Positions 8,598 through 16,762 of a DNA stretch of 34,349 nucleotides are shown piece after piece (the first letter of the stretch is position 1; each line of letters begins with the position of its first letter). A program made the position numbers and the translations under genes. The notes below the pieces were generated by a model that had not been told where the DNA came from, made no database searches, and saw only the letters and a program-made list of their open reading frames with translations. The DNA lies in assembly GCA_017446745.1 (NCBI GenBank), contig JAFSQF010000044.1, positions 1 through 34,349 on the forward strand. The letters are read 5' to 3'. This DNA is from Bacteroidales bacterium. GTDB taxonomy: Bacteria; Bacteroidota; Bacteroidia; Bacteroidales; P3.

Positions 8598-9896
8598 ATG
8601 CTACAATCCATTCTATCAGCCATCATAATATTTTTGGTAATCATTGCCTTGCTGGTCATCTTGCTGCTCTTTCTGCGAGCACGGCTGATGCCACAGGGCA
8701 ACGTCACCATAACCGTCAACGGCGACAAAAAGCTCACCGTAGGCACAGGCAACAGCCTCATTTCCACCCTTGCCGAGCAAGGCATACACCTCCCGTCGGC
8801 ATGCGGTGGCAAGGGTTCCTGCGGCCAATGCCGCTGCCAGGTGCTTAAAGGCGGCGGCAGCATTCTGCCCACCGAGGTGGGGTTCTTCACGCGCAAGGAG
8901 ATACAACAAGGATGGCGCCTCGGCTGCCAGTGCAAAGTGAAGGAAGACCTCAGCATCGCTGTGCCCGCCAGCATCCTAAGTATCAAAGAATACGAATGCA
9001 CAGTAATCTCCAACCGCAACGTGGCCACCTTCATCAAGGAATTCAAGGTGCAACTGCCGGCGGGCGAGCACATGGACTTCATCCCCGGCAGCTACGCCCA
9101 AATAAAGATACCCGCCTTCAATGTCAACTATAACGATTTCGACCGCGACCAGATTGGCGAGCAATACATGCCGGCATGGGAGAAGAACAAGATGTTCAGC
9201 CTGCGCTGCGTCAACACCGAGCCCACGGTGCGCGCCTACTCTATGGCCAACTACCCCGCCGAGGGTGACGTCTTCATGCTCACCGTCCGTATTGCAACGC
9301 CGCCCATAGACCGCTCAGAGAAAGGCACTCAGCGTGCCGCAACTGGCGGCAGCCCCTTCCTCGAGGTAAGCCCCGGCATCGCTTCGAGCTATATCTTCTC
9401 GCTCAAACCTGGCGACAAGGTCATCATGAGCGGCCCCTACGGCGACTTCCACGTCCGCAATACAGATAGTTCACAACTCCCGGAGCGCATCTGGGTGGGC
9501 GGTGGTGCCGGCATGGCTCCTCTCCGCGCTCAGATTATGCACCTGACGCGTACCCTGCACACCACGGGCACCATGCACTTCTTCTACGGCGCACGCGCCC
9601 TCAACGAGGTGTTCTACCTCGACGATTTTCATCAACTGGAGAAAGACTTCCCCAACTTCCATTTCCATCTGGCTCTCGACCGTCCCGACCCCGCCGCCGA
9701 CAAGGCTGGCGTGCCCTACACTCCCGGCTTCGTACATAACGTGATGTACGAGACCTACCTGAAAGACCACCCCACCCCAGAGGATATCGAATACTACATG
9801 TGCGGTCCCGGTCCCATGTCGAAAGCAGTCATAGCCATGCTCGACAATCTTGGCGTTCAGCGCGAGAATATCATGTTCGACGACTTCGGCGGTTGA
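8598..9896 (+). CDS. nqrF: Na+-NQR subunit F (NADH dehydrogenase, FAD and 2Fe-2S)
   Basis: NqrF is the electron-input subunit: it oxidises NADH through FAD and passes electrons to a [2Fe-2S] cluster. The 432-aa protein has an N-terminal membrane helix (residues 5-27). A plant-type ferredoxin domain follows, with S-A-C-G-G-K-G-S-C-G-Q-C and a distal Cys in G-C-Q-C. The ferredoxin-reductase domain has R-A-Y-S-M-A-N-Y for FAD, G-G-G-A-G-M-A-P-L for NADH, and Y-Y-M-C-G-P-G-P-M near the end. It is the last nqr gene; the frdC start is 99 bp on. Confidence 0.95.
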   Translation: MLQSILSAIIIFLVIIALLVILLLFLRARLMPQGNVTITVNGDKKLTVGTGNSLISTLAEQGIHLPSACGGKGSCGQCRCQVLKGGGSILPTEVGFFTRKEIQQGWRLGCQCKVKEDLSIAVPASILSIKEYECTVISNRNVATFIKEFKVQLPAGEHMDFIPGSYAQIKIPAFNVNYNDFDRDQIGEQYMPAWEKNKMFSLRCVNTEPTVRAYSMANYPAEGDVFMLTVRIATPPIDRSEKGTQRAATGGSPFLEVSPGIASSYIFSLKPGDKVIMSGPYGDFHVRNTDSSQLPERIWVGGGAGMAPLRAQIMHLTRTLHTTGTMHFFYGARALNEVFYLDDFHQLEKDFPNFHFHLALDRPDPAADKAGVPYTPGFVHNVMYETYLKDHPTPEDIEYYMCGPGPMSKAVIAMLDNLGVQRENIMFDDFGG

Positions 9897-9933
9897 TGTT
9901 TTTTACAATTTATTCTCTGAAACGACGTTATCT

Positions 9934-9969
9934 GAATAATCTGAGTAATCCGAATAAACCCAGTAATCT
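9934..9969 (+). repeat. Nonamer-periodic leader of frdC
   Basis: Four 9-bp units, GAATAATCT, GAGTAATCC, GAATAAACC and CAGTAATCT, lie 26 bp before the frdC start and are followed by A-rich sequence. All three frd genes have 9-bp periodic leaders, whereas the nqr genes have 8-bp ones. Confidence 0.6.
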
Positions 9970-9995
9970 GAAAAAAACGAAAAAAAATATAACCA

Positions 9996-10835
9996 ATGGA
10001 CAACAATAAAATAATAAAAATCAGTTCAATCACCAAGAAGCTGCTGGTGGCGCTCTTTGCGTCATTTCTGTTGATTTTCCTGCTGTTCCACATGACGGCC
10101 AACCTGTTTATCCTCGCCAAGGACGGAGGCGATGCCTACAGTGCTTTCTGCCATTTCATGGGGACGAATGTTTTCGTCAAGGTCTTCGAGGTAGTCCTCT
10201 TCGGATGCCTCATCCTACATCTCTGCCTGGCCAGCTACCTGTGGTTCCAGAACCGCCGCAACCGCCCGGTGGGGTACCATAAACCCAGCCGCACAAAGAC
10301 CGGCAAAGGCTCCAAACTGATGATGATTACGGGCAGTCTGCTTCTGGTGTGCCTCATTTTCCACTTCTACGATTTCTACTTCGTGAAACTGAACTTCGTG
10401 AAGGGCACCTACATGGTAAAGACTGAAGACTTTATGGTTTCCGACCCCAGTATGGAAGTCAGCGAAGAGGCTCAACAGACATTCATGCAACTCATCAACG
10501 AGGGCAAGACAAGCAAGGATATGCAATGGATTCGTGAGATCAGCGACGAACAGCGCGACGTGCTTCAGGCCGCCTTCCCCGAGGCTGAGTTCGAGCCCGA
10601 CTTCTACCACATGGCACGACAGAAATTCTCCGTATGGCACATCGTGCTCTGCTATCTCCTTTTCTTTGCCGTGGTGGGCATCCACATACGCCACGGCTTC
10701 CAGTCGGCTTTCCAGACCTTTGGCCTGAACCATTACAAGTACAGCCGTCTTATAGAAATTCTGGGCGTTGTATACACATGGGTGGTAATCCTCGGCTTTG
10801 CCATAGTGCCCCTGGGGGTTTTCCTCGGATTATAA
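9996..10835 (+). CDS. frdC: Fumarate reductase / succinate dehydrogenase cytochrome b subunit
   Basis: This is the membrane anchor of a B-type (five-helix, diheme) quinol:fumarate reductase; it exchanges electrons with menaquinone. Five hydrophobic segments are visible, near residues 16-42, 60-84, 108-130, 211-231 and 256-278. Membrane-embedded histidines that could bind heme b lie in F-H-M-T, L-H-L-C, F-H-F-Y, W-H-I-V and G-I-H-I-R-H-G. At 279 aa it is longer than the roughly 220-240 aa I expect for the family. The extra length is a charged loop between helices 3 and 4 (about residues 141-205). It is followed by frdA and frdB in the usual C-A-B order. Confidence 0.92.
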   Translation: MDNNKIIKISSITKKLLVALFASFLLIFLLFHMTANLFILAKDGGDAYSAFCHFMGTNVFVKVFEVVLFGCLILHLCLASYLWFQNRRNRPVGYHKPSRTKTGKGSKLMMITGSLLLVCLIFHFYDFYFVKLNFVKGTYMVKTEDFMVSDPSMEVSEEAQQTFMQLINEGKTSKDMQWIREISDEQRDVLQAAFPEAEFEPDFYHMARQKFSVWHIVLCYLLFFAVVGIHIRHGFQSAFQTFGLNHYKYSRLIEILGVVYTWVVILGFAIVPLGVFLGL

Positions 10836-10838
10836 ATT

Positions 10839-10892
10839 AATCTAGAAACTATAGAAACTATAGAAACTATAAAAACTATAAAAACTATAGAA
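10839..10892 (+). repeat. Nonamer tandem repeat in the frdC-frdA spacer
   Basis: Five 9-bp units, ACTATAGAA or ACTATAAAA, start at 10848, 10857, 10866, 10875 and 10884. A degenerate unit AATCTAGAA precedes them. A pure A-rich stretch then leads into the frdA ATG at 10916. No Shine-Dalgarno sequence is present. Confidence 0.8.
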
Positions 10893-10915
10893 AAAAAACA
10901 GAAAAAAATAAAAAA

Positions 10916-12868
10916 ATGTTAGACTCCAAAATACCCGCCGGTCCGCTATCTGAGAAATGGACCAATTACAAGACATCACAAAAGCTTGTCAATCCGGCCA
11001 ACAAGCGCAAACTCGACATCATCGTTGTCGGTACCGGCCTTGCCGGGGCCTCTGCCGCCGCTTCGCTCGGCGCACTGGGCTTCAATGTCGACATATTCTG
11101 CATACAGGACTCGCCACGCCGTGCACACTCTATCGCAGCACAGGGCGGCATCAATGCCGCCAAGAACTACCAGAACGATGGCGACAGTGTGGAGCGTCTG
11201 TTCCGCGACACCATCAAGGGCGGCGACTACCGTGCTCGCGAAGCCAACGTCTACCGCCTGGCCGAAGTCAGCGGCGACATCATAGACCAATGTGTGGCGC
11301 AAGGGGTGCCCTTCGCACGCGACTACAGCGGCTTGCTCGACAACCGCTCGTTCGGAGGTGCACAAGTCAGCCGCACCTTCTACGCCCGCGGCCAGACGGG
11401 ACAGCAGCTCCTGCTCGGCGCCTACGGCGCTCTCAGCCGCGAGATTGAACGCGGCTCTGTGCGCCTGCATCAACGCTGCGAAATGGAAGAGCTGGTGCTG
11501 CTGAAAGACAAGGATGGGAAAGAACGGGCGCGCGGCATCATTGTACGCAATCTCGTCAGCGGCAAGTTGGAGCGCTACTCGGCACATGCCGTGGTGCTGG
11601 CCACTGGAGGCTACGGCAACGTCTACTTCCTCAGCACCAACGCCATGAACAGCAACGGCAGCGCCGCATGGATTTGCCACCGCAAGGGAGCCTACTTCGC
11701 CAACCCATGCTATGTGCAAATCCATCCCACCTGCATTCCCGTCCACGGCGACTACCAGTCGAAGCTGACACTGATGAGCGAAAGCCTACGCAACGACGGA
11801 CGCATCTGGGTGCCCAAGAAGAAAGAGGATGCCGAAGCACTGCGCGCCGGCAAGATGAAAGCCAACGACATAGCTGAAGAAGACCGCGACTACTACCTGG
11901 AGAGGCGCTACCCTGCCTTTGGCAACCTGGTGCCACGCGATGTGGCAAGCCGCGCCGCCAAGGAGCGCTGCGATGCCGGCTACGGCGTAGGAAGCACCGG
12001 ACTGGCTGTCTTCCTCGACTTCAGCGACGCCATAAAACGTCTCGGCAAGAACGTGGTGGAGCAGAAATATGGCAACCTCTTCCAAATGTACCAGAAGATC
12101 GTCGACGAGAACCCCTACGAAACGCCGATGATGATTTACCCCGCCGTGCACTACACCATGGGCGGCCTCTGGGTGGACTACGAGTTGCAGACTACCATTC
12201 CAGGCCTCTTCGCTGCCGGCGAGGCGAACTTCAGCGACCATGGAGCCAACCGCCTCGGTGCTTCGGCTCTGATGCAGGGCTTGGCCGACGGCTACTTCGT
12301 GCTGCCTTACACCCTTCAGAACTACCTCGCTGACCAAATCACCGTCGGGCATATCCCTACCGACACCCCAGAGTTCGATGAGGCCGAGAAGAGTGTTCGC
12401 CAACGCGAAGAACGCCTGATGAACATCAAGGGCGACAAGACCGTGGACCATTTCCACAAAGCCCTCGGCCGCATCATGTGGGAGCTGGTGGGCATGAGCC
12501 GCAACGAGGCCAGCCTCACTAAAGCCCTGACAATGATCGACGAGCTGGAGAAGGACTTTTGGCAGCATGTACGCGTGCCAGGCAATATCGAGAGTTTCAA
12601 CCCCGAGATGGAAAAAGCCATGCGTCTGGCCGACTACTTCGAGTTGGCTCACCTCATCACCACCGACGCTCTGCACCGCAAGGAGTCGTGCGGCGGCCAC
12701 TTCCGTACCGAAAGCCAGACCGAGGACGGCGAGACAAAACGCGACGACGAGAACTTCATGTACGTGGCCGCCTGGCAATACCAGGGCTACAAACAACCCG
12801 AGACTCTACACAAAGAACCTCTCAACTACGAGCACATCAAAATAGCCACAAGAAACTATAAGAACTAA
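10916..12868 (+). CDS. frdA: Fumarate reductase / succinate dehydrogenase flavoprotein subunit
   Basis: This is the catalytic subunit that interconverts fumarate and succinate. It has 650 aa, typical of the B-type enzyme. The N-terminal FAD fold is [11 protein letters not shown]. The covalent FAD attachment site is [11 protein letters not shown], with His71. H-P-T-C-I-P and [10 protein letters not shown] are active-site segments, and [18 protein letters not shown] completes the flavin site. The C-terminus (E-P-L-N-Y-E-H-I-K) is of the expected type. Given Na+-NQR upstream and aspA, fumarate reduction under anaerobic conditions is the likely direction. Confidence 0.96.
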   Translation: MLDSKIPAGPLSEKWTNYKTSQKLVNPANKRKLDIIVVGTGLAGASAAASLGALGFNVDIFCIQDSPRRAHSIAAQGGINAAKNYQNDGDSVERLFRDTIKGGDYRAREANVYRLAEVSGDIIDQCVAQGVPFARDYSGLLDNRSFGGAQVSRTFYARGQTGQQLLLGAYGALSREIERGSVRLHQRCEMEELVLLKDKDGKERARGIIVRNLVSGKLERYSAHAVVLATGGYGNVYFLSTNAMNSNGSAAWICHRKGAYFANPCYVQIHPTCIPVHGDYQSKLTLMSESLRNDGRIWVPKKKEDAEALRAGKMKANDIAEEDRDYYLERRYPAFGNLVPRDVASRAAKERCDAGYGVGSTGLAVFLDFSDAIKRLGKNVVEQKYGNLFQMYQKIVDENPYETPMMIYPAVHYTMGGLWVDYELQTTIPGLFAAGEANFSDHGANRLGASALMQGLADGYFVLPYTLQNYLADQITVGHIPTDTPEFDEAEKSVRQREERLMNIKGDKTVDHFHKALGRIMWELVGMSRNEASLTKALTMIDELEKDFWQHVRVPGNIESFNPEMEKAMRLADYFELAHLITTDALHRKESCGGHFRTESQTEDGETKRDDENFMYVAAWQYQGYKQPETLHKEPLNYEHIKIATRNYKN

Positions 12869-12874
12869 AGAATT

Positions 12875-12919
12875 CTAAATAATCTAGAAAAACTAGAATA
12901 CTTAGGAAACTTAGATGAA
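12875..12919 (+). repeat. Degenerate nonamer-periodic leader of frdB
   Basis: The motif CTA or TTA recurs at 12875, 12884, 12893, 12902 and 12911, giving five degenerate 9-bp units in the 71-bp spacer between frdA and frdB. Confidence 0.45.
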
Positions 12920-12939
12920 ACAAGGAAAAACAAAGCACA

Positions 12940-13701
12940 ATGAACTTCACCCTACATATATGGCGTCAGGAGAACGCCCAAGCCCAAGGCCGCTTTGAGA
13001 CCTACAAGGTCAGCGGCATCTCCCCAGAATGCTCGTTCCTTGAGATGCTCGACATCCTCAACGAGCAACTGATAAATGACAACATCGCTCACCCCGTCTG
13101 TTTCGACAACGACTGCCGCGAGGGTATCTGCGGCATGTGCGGCCTCTACATCAACGGCCGTCCTCACGGCAACGACGACGGCATCACCACATGCCAGCTG
13201 CACATGCGCAAATTCAACGACGGCGACGAGATTTGGATAGAGCCATGGCGTGCCAAGGCCTTCCCCATAGTCCGCGACCTCGTGGTGGACCGCTCGGCAT
13301 TCGACAAAATCATCCAGGCGGGTGGCTACATCAGCGTCACCACCGGAGGGGTGCCCGATGCCAACGCTACACCCGTCCCAAAACGCCTCGCCGACATGGC
13401 CATGGATGCCGCCGAATGTATAGGGTGCGGCGCCTGTGTGGCGGCATGCAAAAACGCCAGTGCCATGCTCTTCGTCGGCGCTAAGGTGGCTCATCTTGCC
13501 ATGCTGCCCCAAGGACAGGCTGAGGCCCACGAACGCGTAAAGAAAATGGTGTGCCGCATGGATGAACTGGGCTTCGGCAGCTGCACCAACACCTACGCCT
13601 GTGAGGCAGAATGTCCCAAGCAAATCAAACGGCAGAACATAGCACGCCTAAACCGTGAATGGATCAAGCAACTCTTCGCCGGAAACCACAAACCTGAATA
13701 G
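12940..13701 (+). CDS. frdB: Fumarate reductase / succinate dehydrogenase iron-sulfur subunit
   Basis: This subunit carries electrons between the cytochrome b anchor and the flavoprotein. The 253-aa protein has an N-terminal [2Fe-2S] domain with C59-R-E-G-I-C64-G-M-C67 and a fourth ligand at C85. The C-terminal domain has [11 protein letters not shown] for the [4Fe-4S] cluster and [13 protein letters not shown] for the remaining cluster and ligands. It is the last gene of the aspA-nqr-frd block; a long hairpin array begins 24 bp after the stop. Confidence 0.96.
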   Translation: MNFTLHIWRQENAQAQGRFETYKVSGISPECSFLEMLDILNEQLINDNIAHPVCFDNDCREGICGMCGLYINGRPHGNDDGITTCQLHMRKFNDGDEIWIEPWRAKAFPIVRDLVVDRSAFDKIIQAGGYISVTTGGVPDANATPVPKRLADMAMDAAECIGCGACVAACKNASAMLFVGAKVAHLAMLPQGQAEAHERVKKMVCRMDELGFGSCTNTYACEAECPKQIKRQNIARLNREWIKQLFAGNHKPE

Positions 13702-13704
13702 GAA

Positions 13705-13729
13705 ACCTACACCATGCGAAATTGTAGGT
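13705..13729 (+). other. Hairpin just after frdB
   Basis: A perfect 7-bp inverted repeat, ACCTACA and TGTAGGT, encloses 11 nt and starts 4 bp after the frdB stop. No T tract follows, so it is not a standard terminator. It could stabilise the 3' end of the message, or be a decayed member of the array that follows. Confidence 0.45.
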
Positions 13730-14289
13730 AGTGATGGTCGGTTTGGCATTGGCTATTGAGCGGGATCCCCTACGGGGATTCTGAGAGGTGAGGGGTGATC
13801 GGTGGCTACTGAACGGGATCCCCTACGGGGATAATTTGAGATGTGTGGGGGTGAACGGTGGCTACTGAACGGGATCCCCTACGGGGATTGTGAGAGGTGT
13901 GGGGGTGATCGGTGGCTACTGAACGGGATCCACTACGGGGATTGTGAGAGCTGTGGGGGTGAACGGTGGCTACTGAACGGGATCCCCTACGGGGATAATG
14001 TGAGAGGTGTGGGAGTGAACGGTGGCTACTGAACGGGATCCCCGACGGGGATAATGTGAGAGGTATGGGGGTGAACCGTGGCTATTGAACGGGATCCCCT
14101 ACGGGGATTGTGAGAGGTGTGGTCGTCTGGGCATTGGCTATTGAACGGGATCCCCTACGGGGATAATGTGAGAGGTGTGGAGGTGAGCGGTGGCTACTGA
14201 ACGGGATCCCCTACGGGGATTGTGAGAGGTATGGGGGTGAACGGTGGCTACTGAACGGGAACCCCTATGGGGATTGTGTAAGAGGTGTA
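13726..14289 (+). repeat. Tandem array of ten 54/56-bp units with a GC hairpin core
   Basis: Ten copies of a hairpin core, ATCCCC-TAC-GGGGAT, start at 13765, 13818, 13874, 13928, 13982, 14038, 14094, 14150, 14206 and 14260. Spacing is 53, 54 or 56 bp. The intervening sequence is also conserved (GTGAGAGGTGTGGGGGTG, then GGTGGCTACTGAACGGG). Units 1 and 8 carry a variant, GGCATTGGCTATTGA. Spacing changes come from AT versus ATAA after the core. Units 4, 6 and 10 carry core substitutions. The 766-bp gap between frdB and corA is mostly this array; the rest is corA promoter and leader. Since the spacers are conserved it is not a CRISPR array. Short repetitive reading frames across it are not genes. 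Confidence 0.93.
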
Positions 14290-14366
14290 AAGTATAAATT
14301 TCCATGCTATTGTTTGATTTTTTTGTCCATTCTCATATTTCGTTTTATTTTTTTAATTATTCTTCC

Positions 14367-14375
14367 TATCTTTGC
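14367..14375 (+). promoter_or_regulatory. Candidate -7 box for the CorA gene
   Basis: TATCTTTGC matches the Bacteroidetes TAnnTTTG consensus and lies 92 bp before the ATG at 14468. No clear TTG -33 element is visible in the T-rich sequence upstream. It implies that corA has its own transcript, independent of frd. Confidence 0.5.
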
Positions 14376-14453
14376 AAATTCAAAACAAAAAACGAAACAG
14401 GCATGTAGTCCGCTGATTTCCAAATTCTATATACATTTTTTATAATTAAGAAA

Positions 14454-14462
14454 GGGGGAGGA
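14454..14462 (+). promoter_or_regulatory. Strong Shine-Dalgarno sequence for the CorA gene
   Basis: GGGGGAGGA ends 5 nt before the ATG at 14468 and contains GGGAGG. It decides the start codon and stands out because most genes here lack a Shine-Dalgarno sequence. Confidence 0.6.
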
Positions 14463-14467
14463 AAACC

Positions 14468-15397
14468 ATGATAGAGACCCTACAGCACGGCGAGGTGAAG
14501 TGGCAGCACATCACCAATCCCACAGAAAGCGACTTCGACTATCTTGAGGAAAACTATCCGTTCCACCCCTTGGATTTGGAGGACTTGCGGAGCACCAACC
14601 AGCGTCCGAAAATCGACGAATACGACGACTACTATTTCCTAATTCTCAACTTTCCTTATTTCGACAAGGGCAACAAAAACGTCCGTATTCGGGAGGTCAA
14701 AATTTTCTGGGGCAAGGATTATATCATCACCGTGGGCAAGTCGCACTGGGTGGTGAAGAAATTTTTCGACGAAATGAAGGACGACCTGTCGGAGAACGAC
14801 GAGGACACCATCGAAGCCTTTTCCTGCAGCGACCTGTTGCTCTACACCATCCTCGACCGCCTGATGCTCGAGACCTATCAGCTCATTCTAAGCATCGGGT
14901 CGGAGGTGGACCTCATCAACTACGACATCTTCAACAAGAAAGCCCGCAACATCATCGAACTTATCAGTACCACGCGGCGCAACGTCATCCTGCTCAACAC
15001 CTCGTTCAAACCCCAGTTGCGCGTGCTACACATGTTCGAAAGCGGCGGCATCAAAGGCTTCGCCGACCCCGAGGTGCTCGACATGGAAGACTACTGGGGC
15101 GATATCCTGGACCAATACCAGAAGATGTACGACCTCGTGGAGGACTACGGAGAGTTGACCGAAGGGCTCTCGCAGACTTTCGATTCGTTGCAGACCAACC
15201 GCACCAACGACATCATGCGCGTCATGACCTTCTTCAGCACCATCATGCTCCCTCTGACTGTGGTGGCCAGCTTGTTCGGCATGAATGTTGATTTCCCCTT
15301 TGTCACCAACACCTCCTCGTTCTGGGTAATCCTCGGCGTTATGGCTCTCATAACCACCTTGCTTCTCATCTATTTCAACCGCATGACCAACAGATAA
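14468..15397 (+). CDS. corA: CorA-family Mg2+ (divalent metal) transporter
   Basis: CorA proteins are pentameric inner-membrane channels for Mg2+ and sometimes Co2+ or Ni2+. The 309-aa protein has a long acidic cytoplasmic domain. Two C-terminal membrane helices follow, at about residues 248-269 and 284-303. The signature G-M-N lies at residues 271-273, in the context L-F-G-M-N-V-D-F-P; most CorA proteins have Y-G-M-N, so F replaces Y here. The loop between the helices is short and neutral rather than having the usual acidic M-P-E motif, so metal preference cannot be read from sequence. It is monocistronic by context: own -7 box and Shine-Dalgarno upstream, repeat element downstream. Confidence 0.9.
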   Translation: MIETLQHGEVKWQHITNPTESDFDYLEENYPFHPLDLEDLRSTNQRPKIDEYDDYYFLILNFPYFDKGNKNVRIREVKIFWGKDYIITVGKSHWVVKKFFDEMKDDLSENDEDTIEAFSCSDLLLYTILDRLMLETYQLILSIGSEVDLINYDIFNKKARNIIELISTTRRNVILLNTSFKPQLRVLHMFESGGIKGFADPEVLDMEDYWGDILDQYQKMYDLVEDYGELTEGLSQTFDSLQTNRTNDIMRVMTFFSTIMLPLTVVASLFGMNVDFPFVTNTSSFWVILGVMALITTLLLIYFNRMTNR

Positions 15398-15446
15398 TAA
15401 GCGAAAATCTTAGAATTTTGGTCTGCCGAAGGTGTCCCTACCCAAT

Positions 15447-15607
15447 TAAGTAAACGGTCAAAATTAGCGCTCATATTCTTTTAACAGCAATTAACAGCAA
15501 TTAACAGCAATTAAACAGCAATTATCCAGAAATTATTTATAGAACGTGAATGACCATGAATGCCCGTGAATTATCATAAATGTCAAATAAATTTGACTAA
15601 TTACTTA
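15447..15607 (-). mobile_element. MITE-like decamer-phased element, copy A (full length, 161 bp)
   Basis: A full copy in reverse orientation relative to copies B-E. Its ends are imperfect inverted repeats: TAAGTAATTAGTCAAATTTA at the left and, as reverse complement of the right end, TAAGTAAACGGTCAAAATTA, matching at 16 of 20 positions. Internal parts from the left: palindrome GTCAAATTTATTTGAC, three 10-bp units of the type ATTCACGGGC, a spacer, about four 10- or 11-bp units TTAATTGCTG, then a unique tail. It lies between corA and the nucleoside hydrolase; the palindrome end points at the latter, with 50 bp between element and ATG. No clear target duplication is seen. Confidence 0.85.
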
Positions 15608-15657
15608 TCGAGGCGAATACATTGTACTAACTTTAACTAATAACAGACTAAAGAACA

Positions 15658-16674
15658 ATGAAAAACATTACCTTACTACTTATTATAGCTTTTGTACTTG
15701 CCAGCTGCAAGAACGAGAATTCTACTGCACCGTCCGACATTCCTCTCGTAATCTTCGACACTGACATAGGTTCTTCAACCGACGACCTCTTCGCGCTCGA
15801 GATGCTTTACCGTTACCACGACGAAGGTCTATGTCGGCTGCTGGGCGTGGTAGTGGACAGGGAGGGTGAGCACTGCGCTGCCTGCGCCGACGTGATGAAT
15901 ACCTACTACGGGCATGGCGACATACCTATTGCCCTGGTTCGCGATGGTATCGACAACCCAATGGTATGGATTGACTACAAACCTCTTCCCTCCTACACCA
16001 ATCCCGACGGCACTCCAATGTTCGCACGTTCCGTCGATGACTACGCGTCGCTTCCCGACGGTTGGCAGCTCTACAGGCGTCTGCTGTCGGCACAACCGGA
16101 TCATTCTGTAAGCATCGTCAGTGTGGGCTTCGTAACATGCCTGGCTCAGCTGCTTCAGTCAGAAGCAGACAACTATTCGCCACTCAACGGCGTGGACCTG
16201 GTACGGCAAAAGGTGAAATGCGTCTATATTATGGGCGGCGTCTTCGGGGCATCAGAAGAACCCGACTTCAATTTCAGCCAAGGCATCAGCTTCGCCCAAA
16301 CTTTCTTCGAACTCTGGCCCTCGGATGTCGACATGGCCTTCTCACCCCAAGAGGTGGGCGAAAAAGTTGAATATACACCAGATATGGTGACAACCGACAT
16401 CAGCTGGACTGACGTGCACCCCATCAAACAAGTATACATGAACTGCGACTGCAACACTGGACAACGTATGTGGGACCCCATGGCCGTGATTCATGCCGTT
16501 GAGGGCGATGAGGCCTTCACGCTCTCCGGGCGCGGCACTGTCAGCATAACCCCCAACGCGGAAACGCATTTTACACCAACGCCCACAGGCAATGCCCGCT
16601 TCCAAATTGCCGGCACTACAGAATGGGCAGACTCCATGCTACAGAAAATACGTACCTCGACGCTCCGCCACTAA
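15658..16674 (+). CDS. Lipoprotein nucleoside hydrolase (IU_nuc_hydro family)
   Basis: A predicted lipoprotein: residues 1-17 are a signal peptide with lipobox L-A-S-C, Cys17 being the lipidation site. The mature part looks like an inosine-uridine-type nucleoside hydrolase, which cleaves the N-glycosidic bond of ribonucleosides. The N-terminal calcium-binding motif appears as D-T-D-I-G-S-S-T-D-D-L-F-A, with a spacing longer than the textbook D-T-D-P-G-x-D-D. I-M-G-G-V-F and W-D-P-M-A-V provide the later conserved strand and metal Asp. Length (338 aa) fits. A cell-surface or periplasmic salvage role is inferred. It is convergent with the cyclo-ligase gene; the 88-bp gap has no obvious terminator. 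Confidence 0.82.
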   Translation: MKNITLLLIIAFVLASCKNENSTAPSDIPLVIFDTDIGSSTDDLFALEMLYRYHDEGLCRLLGVVVDREGEHCAACADVMNTYYGHGDIPIALVRDGIDNPMVWIDYKPLPSYTNPDGTPMFARSVDDYASLPDGWQLYRRLLSAQPDHSVSIVSVGFVTCLAQLLQSEADNYSPLNGVDLVRQKVKCVYIMGGVFGASEEPDFNFSQGISFAQTFFELWPSDVDMAFSPQEVGEKVEYTPDMVTTDISWTDVHPIKQVYMNCDCNTGQRMWDPMAVIHAVEGDEAFTLSGRGTVSITPNAETHFTPTPTGNARFQIAGTTEWADSMLQKIRTSTLRH

Positions 16675-16762
16675 AGATATTCCAAGAAATCAAGTCTCGA
16701 AGCATTGCCCGATGTGTAATCCTGAGCACGACGCTTCTGAAGTGCCGCAGACAGCATAGGCC

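Noticed and set aside
8284-8628. Repetitive open frames on both strands (S-K-H-R-N-I-E-T and F-D-V-S-M-F-R-C cycles)
   Set aside because: Products of the octamer tandem array between nqrE and nqrF; codon content reflects only the repeat.
13841-14032. Open frame encoding repeated W-L-L-N-G-I-P-Y-G-D peptides
   Set aside because: It is the hairpin array read in one frame; the frame survives only where units are 54 bp apart and breaks at 56-bp units. No start signal or homology apart from other repeat translations.
13726-14289. CRISPR array
   Set aside because: The sequences between the hairpin cores are conserved, not unique spacers, and no cas genes are present.
15447-15607. Target-site duplication (TA) flanking the repeat element
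   Set aside because: TA at both ends fits copies A and D but fails at the right end of copy B, so it may just be part of the inverted repeat.
15592-15624. Promoter TTTG - 22 bp - TACATTGT reading out of repeat copy A
   Set aside because: The -7 match is imperfect and no equivalent box is found at the same distance in copies B, C or E, so it is not claimed as a feature.
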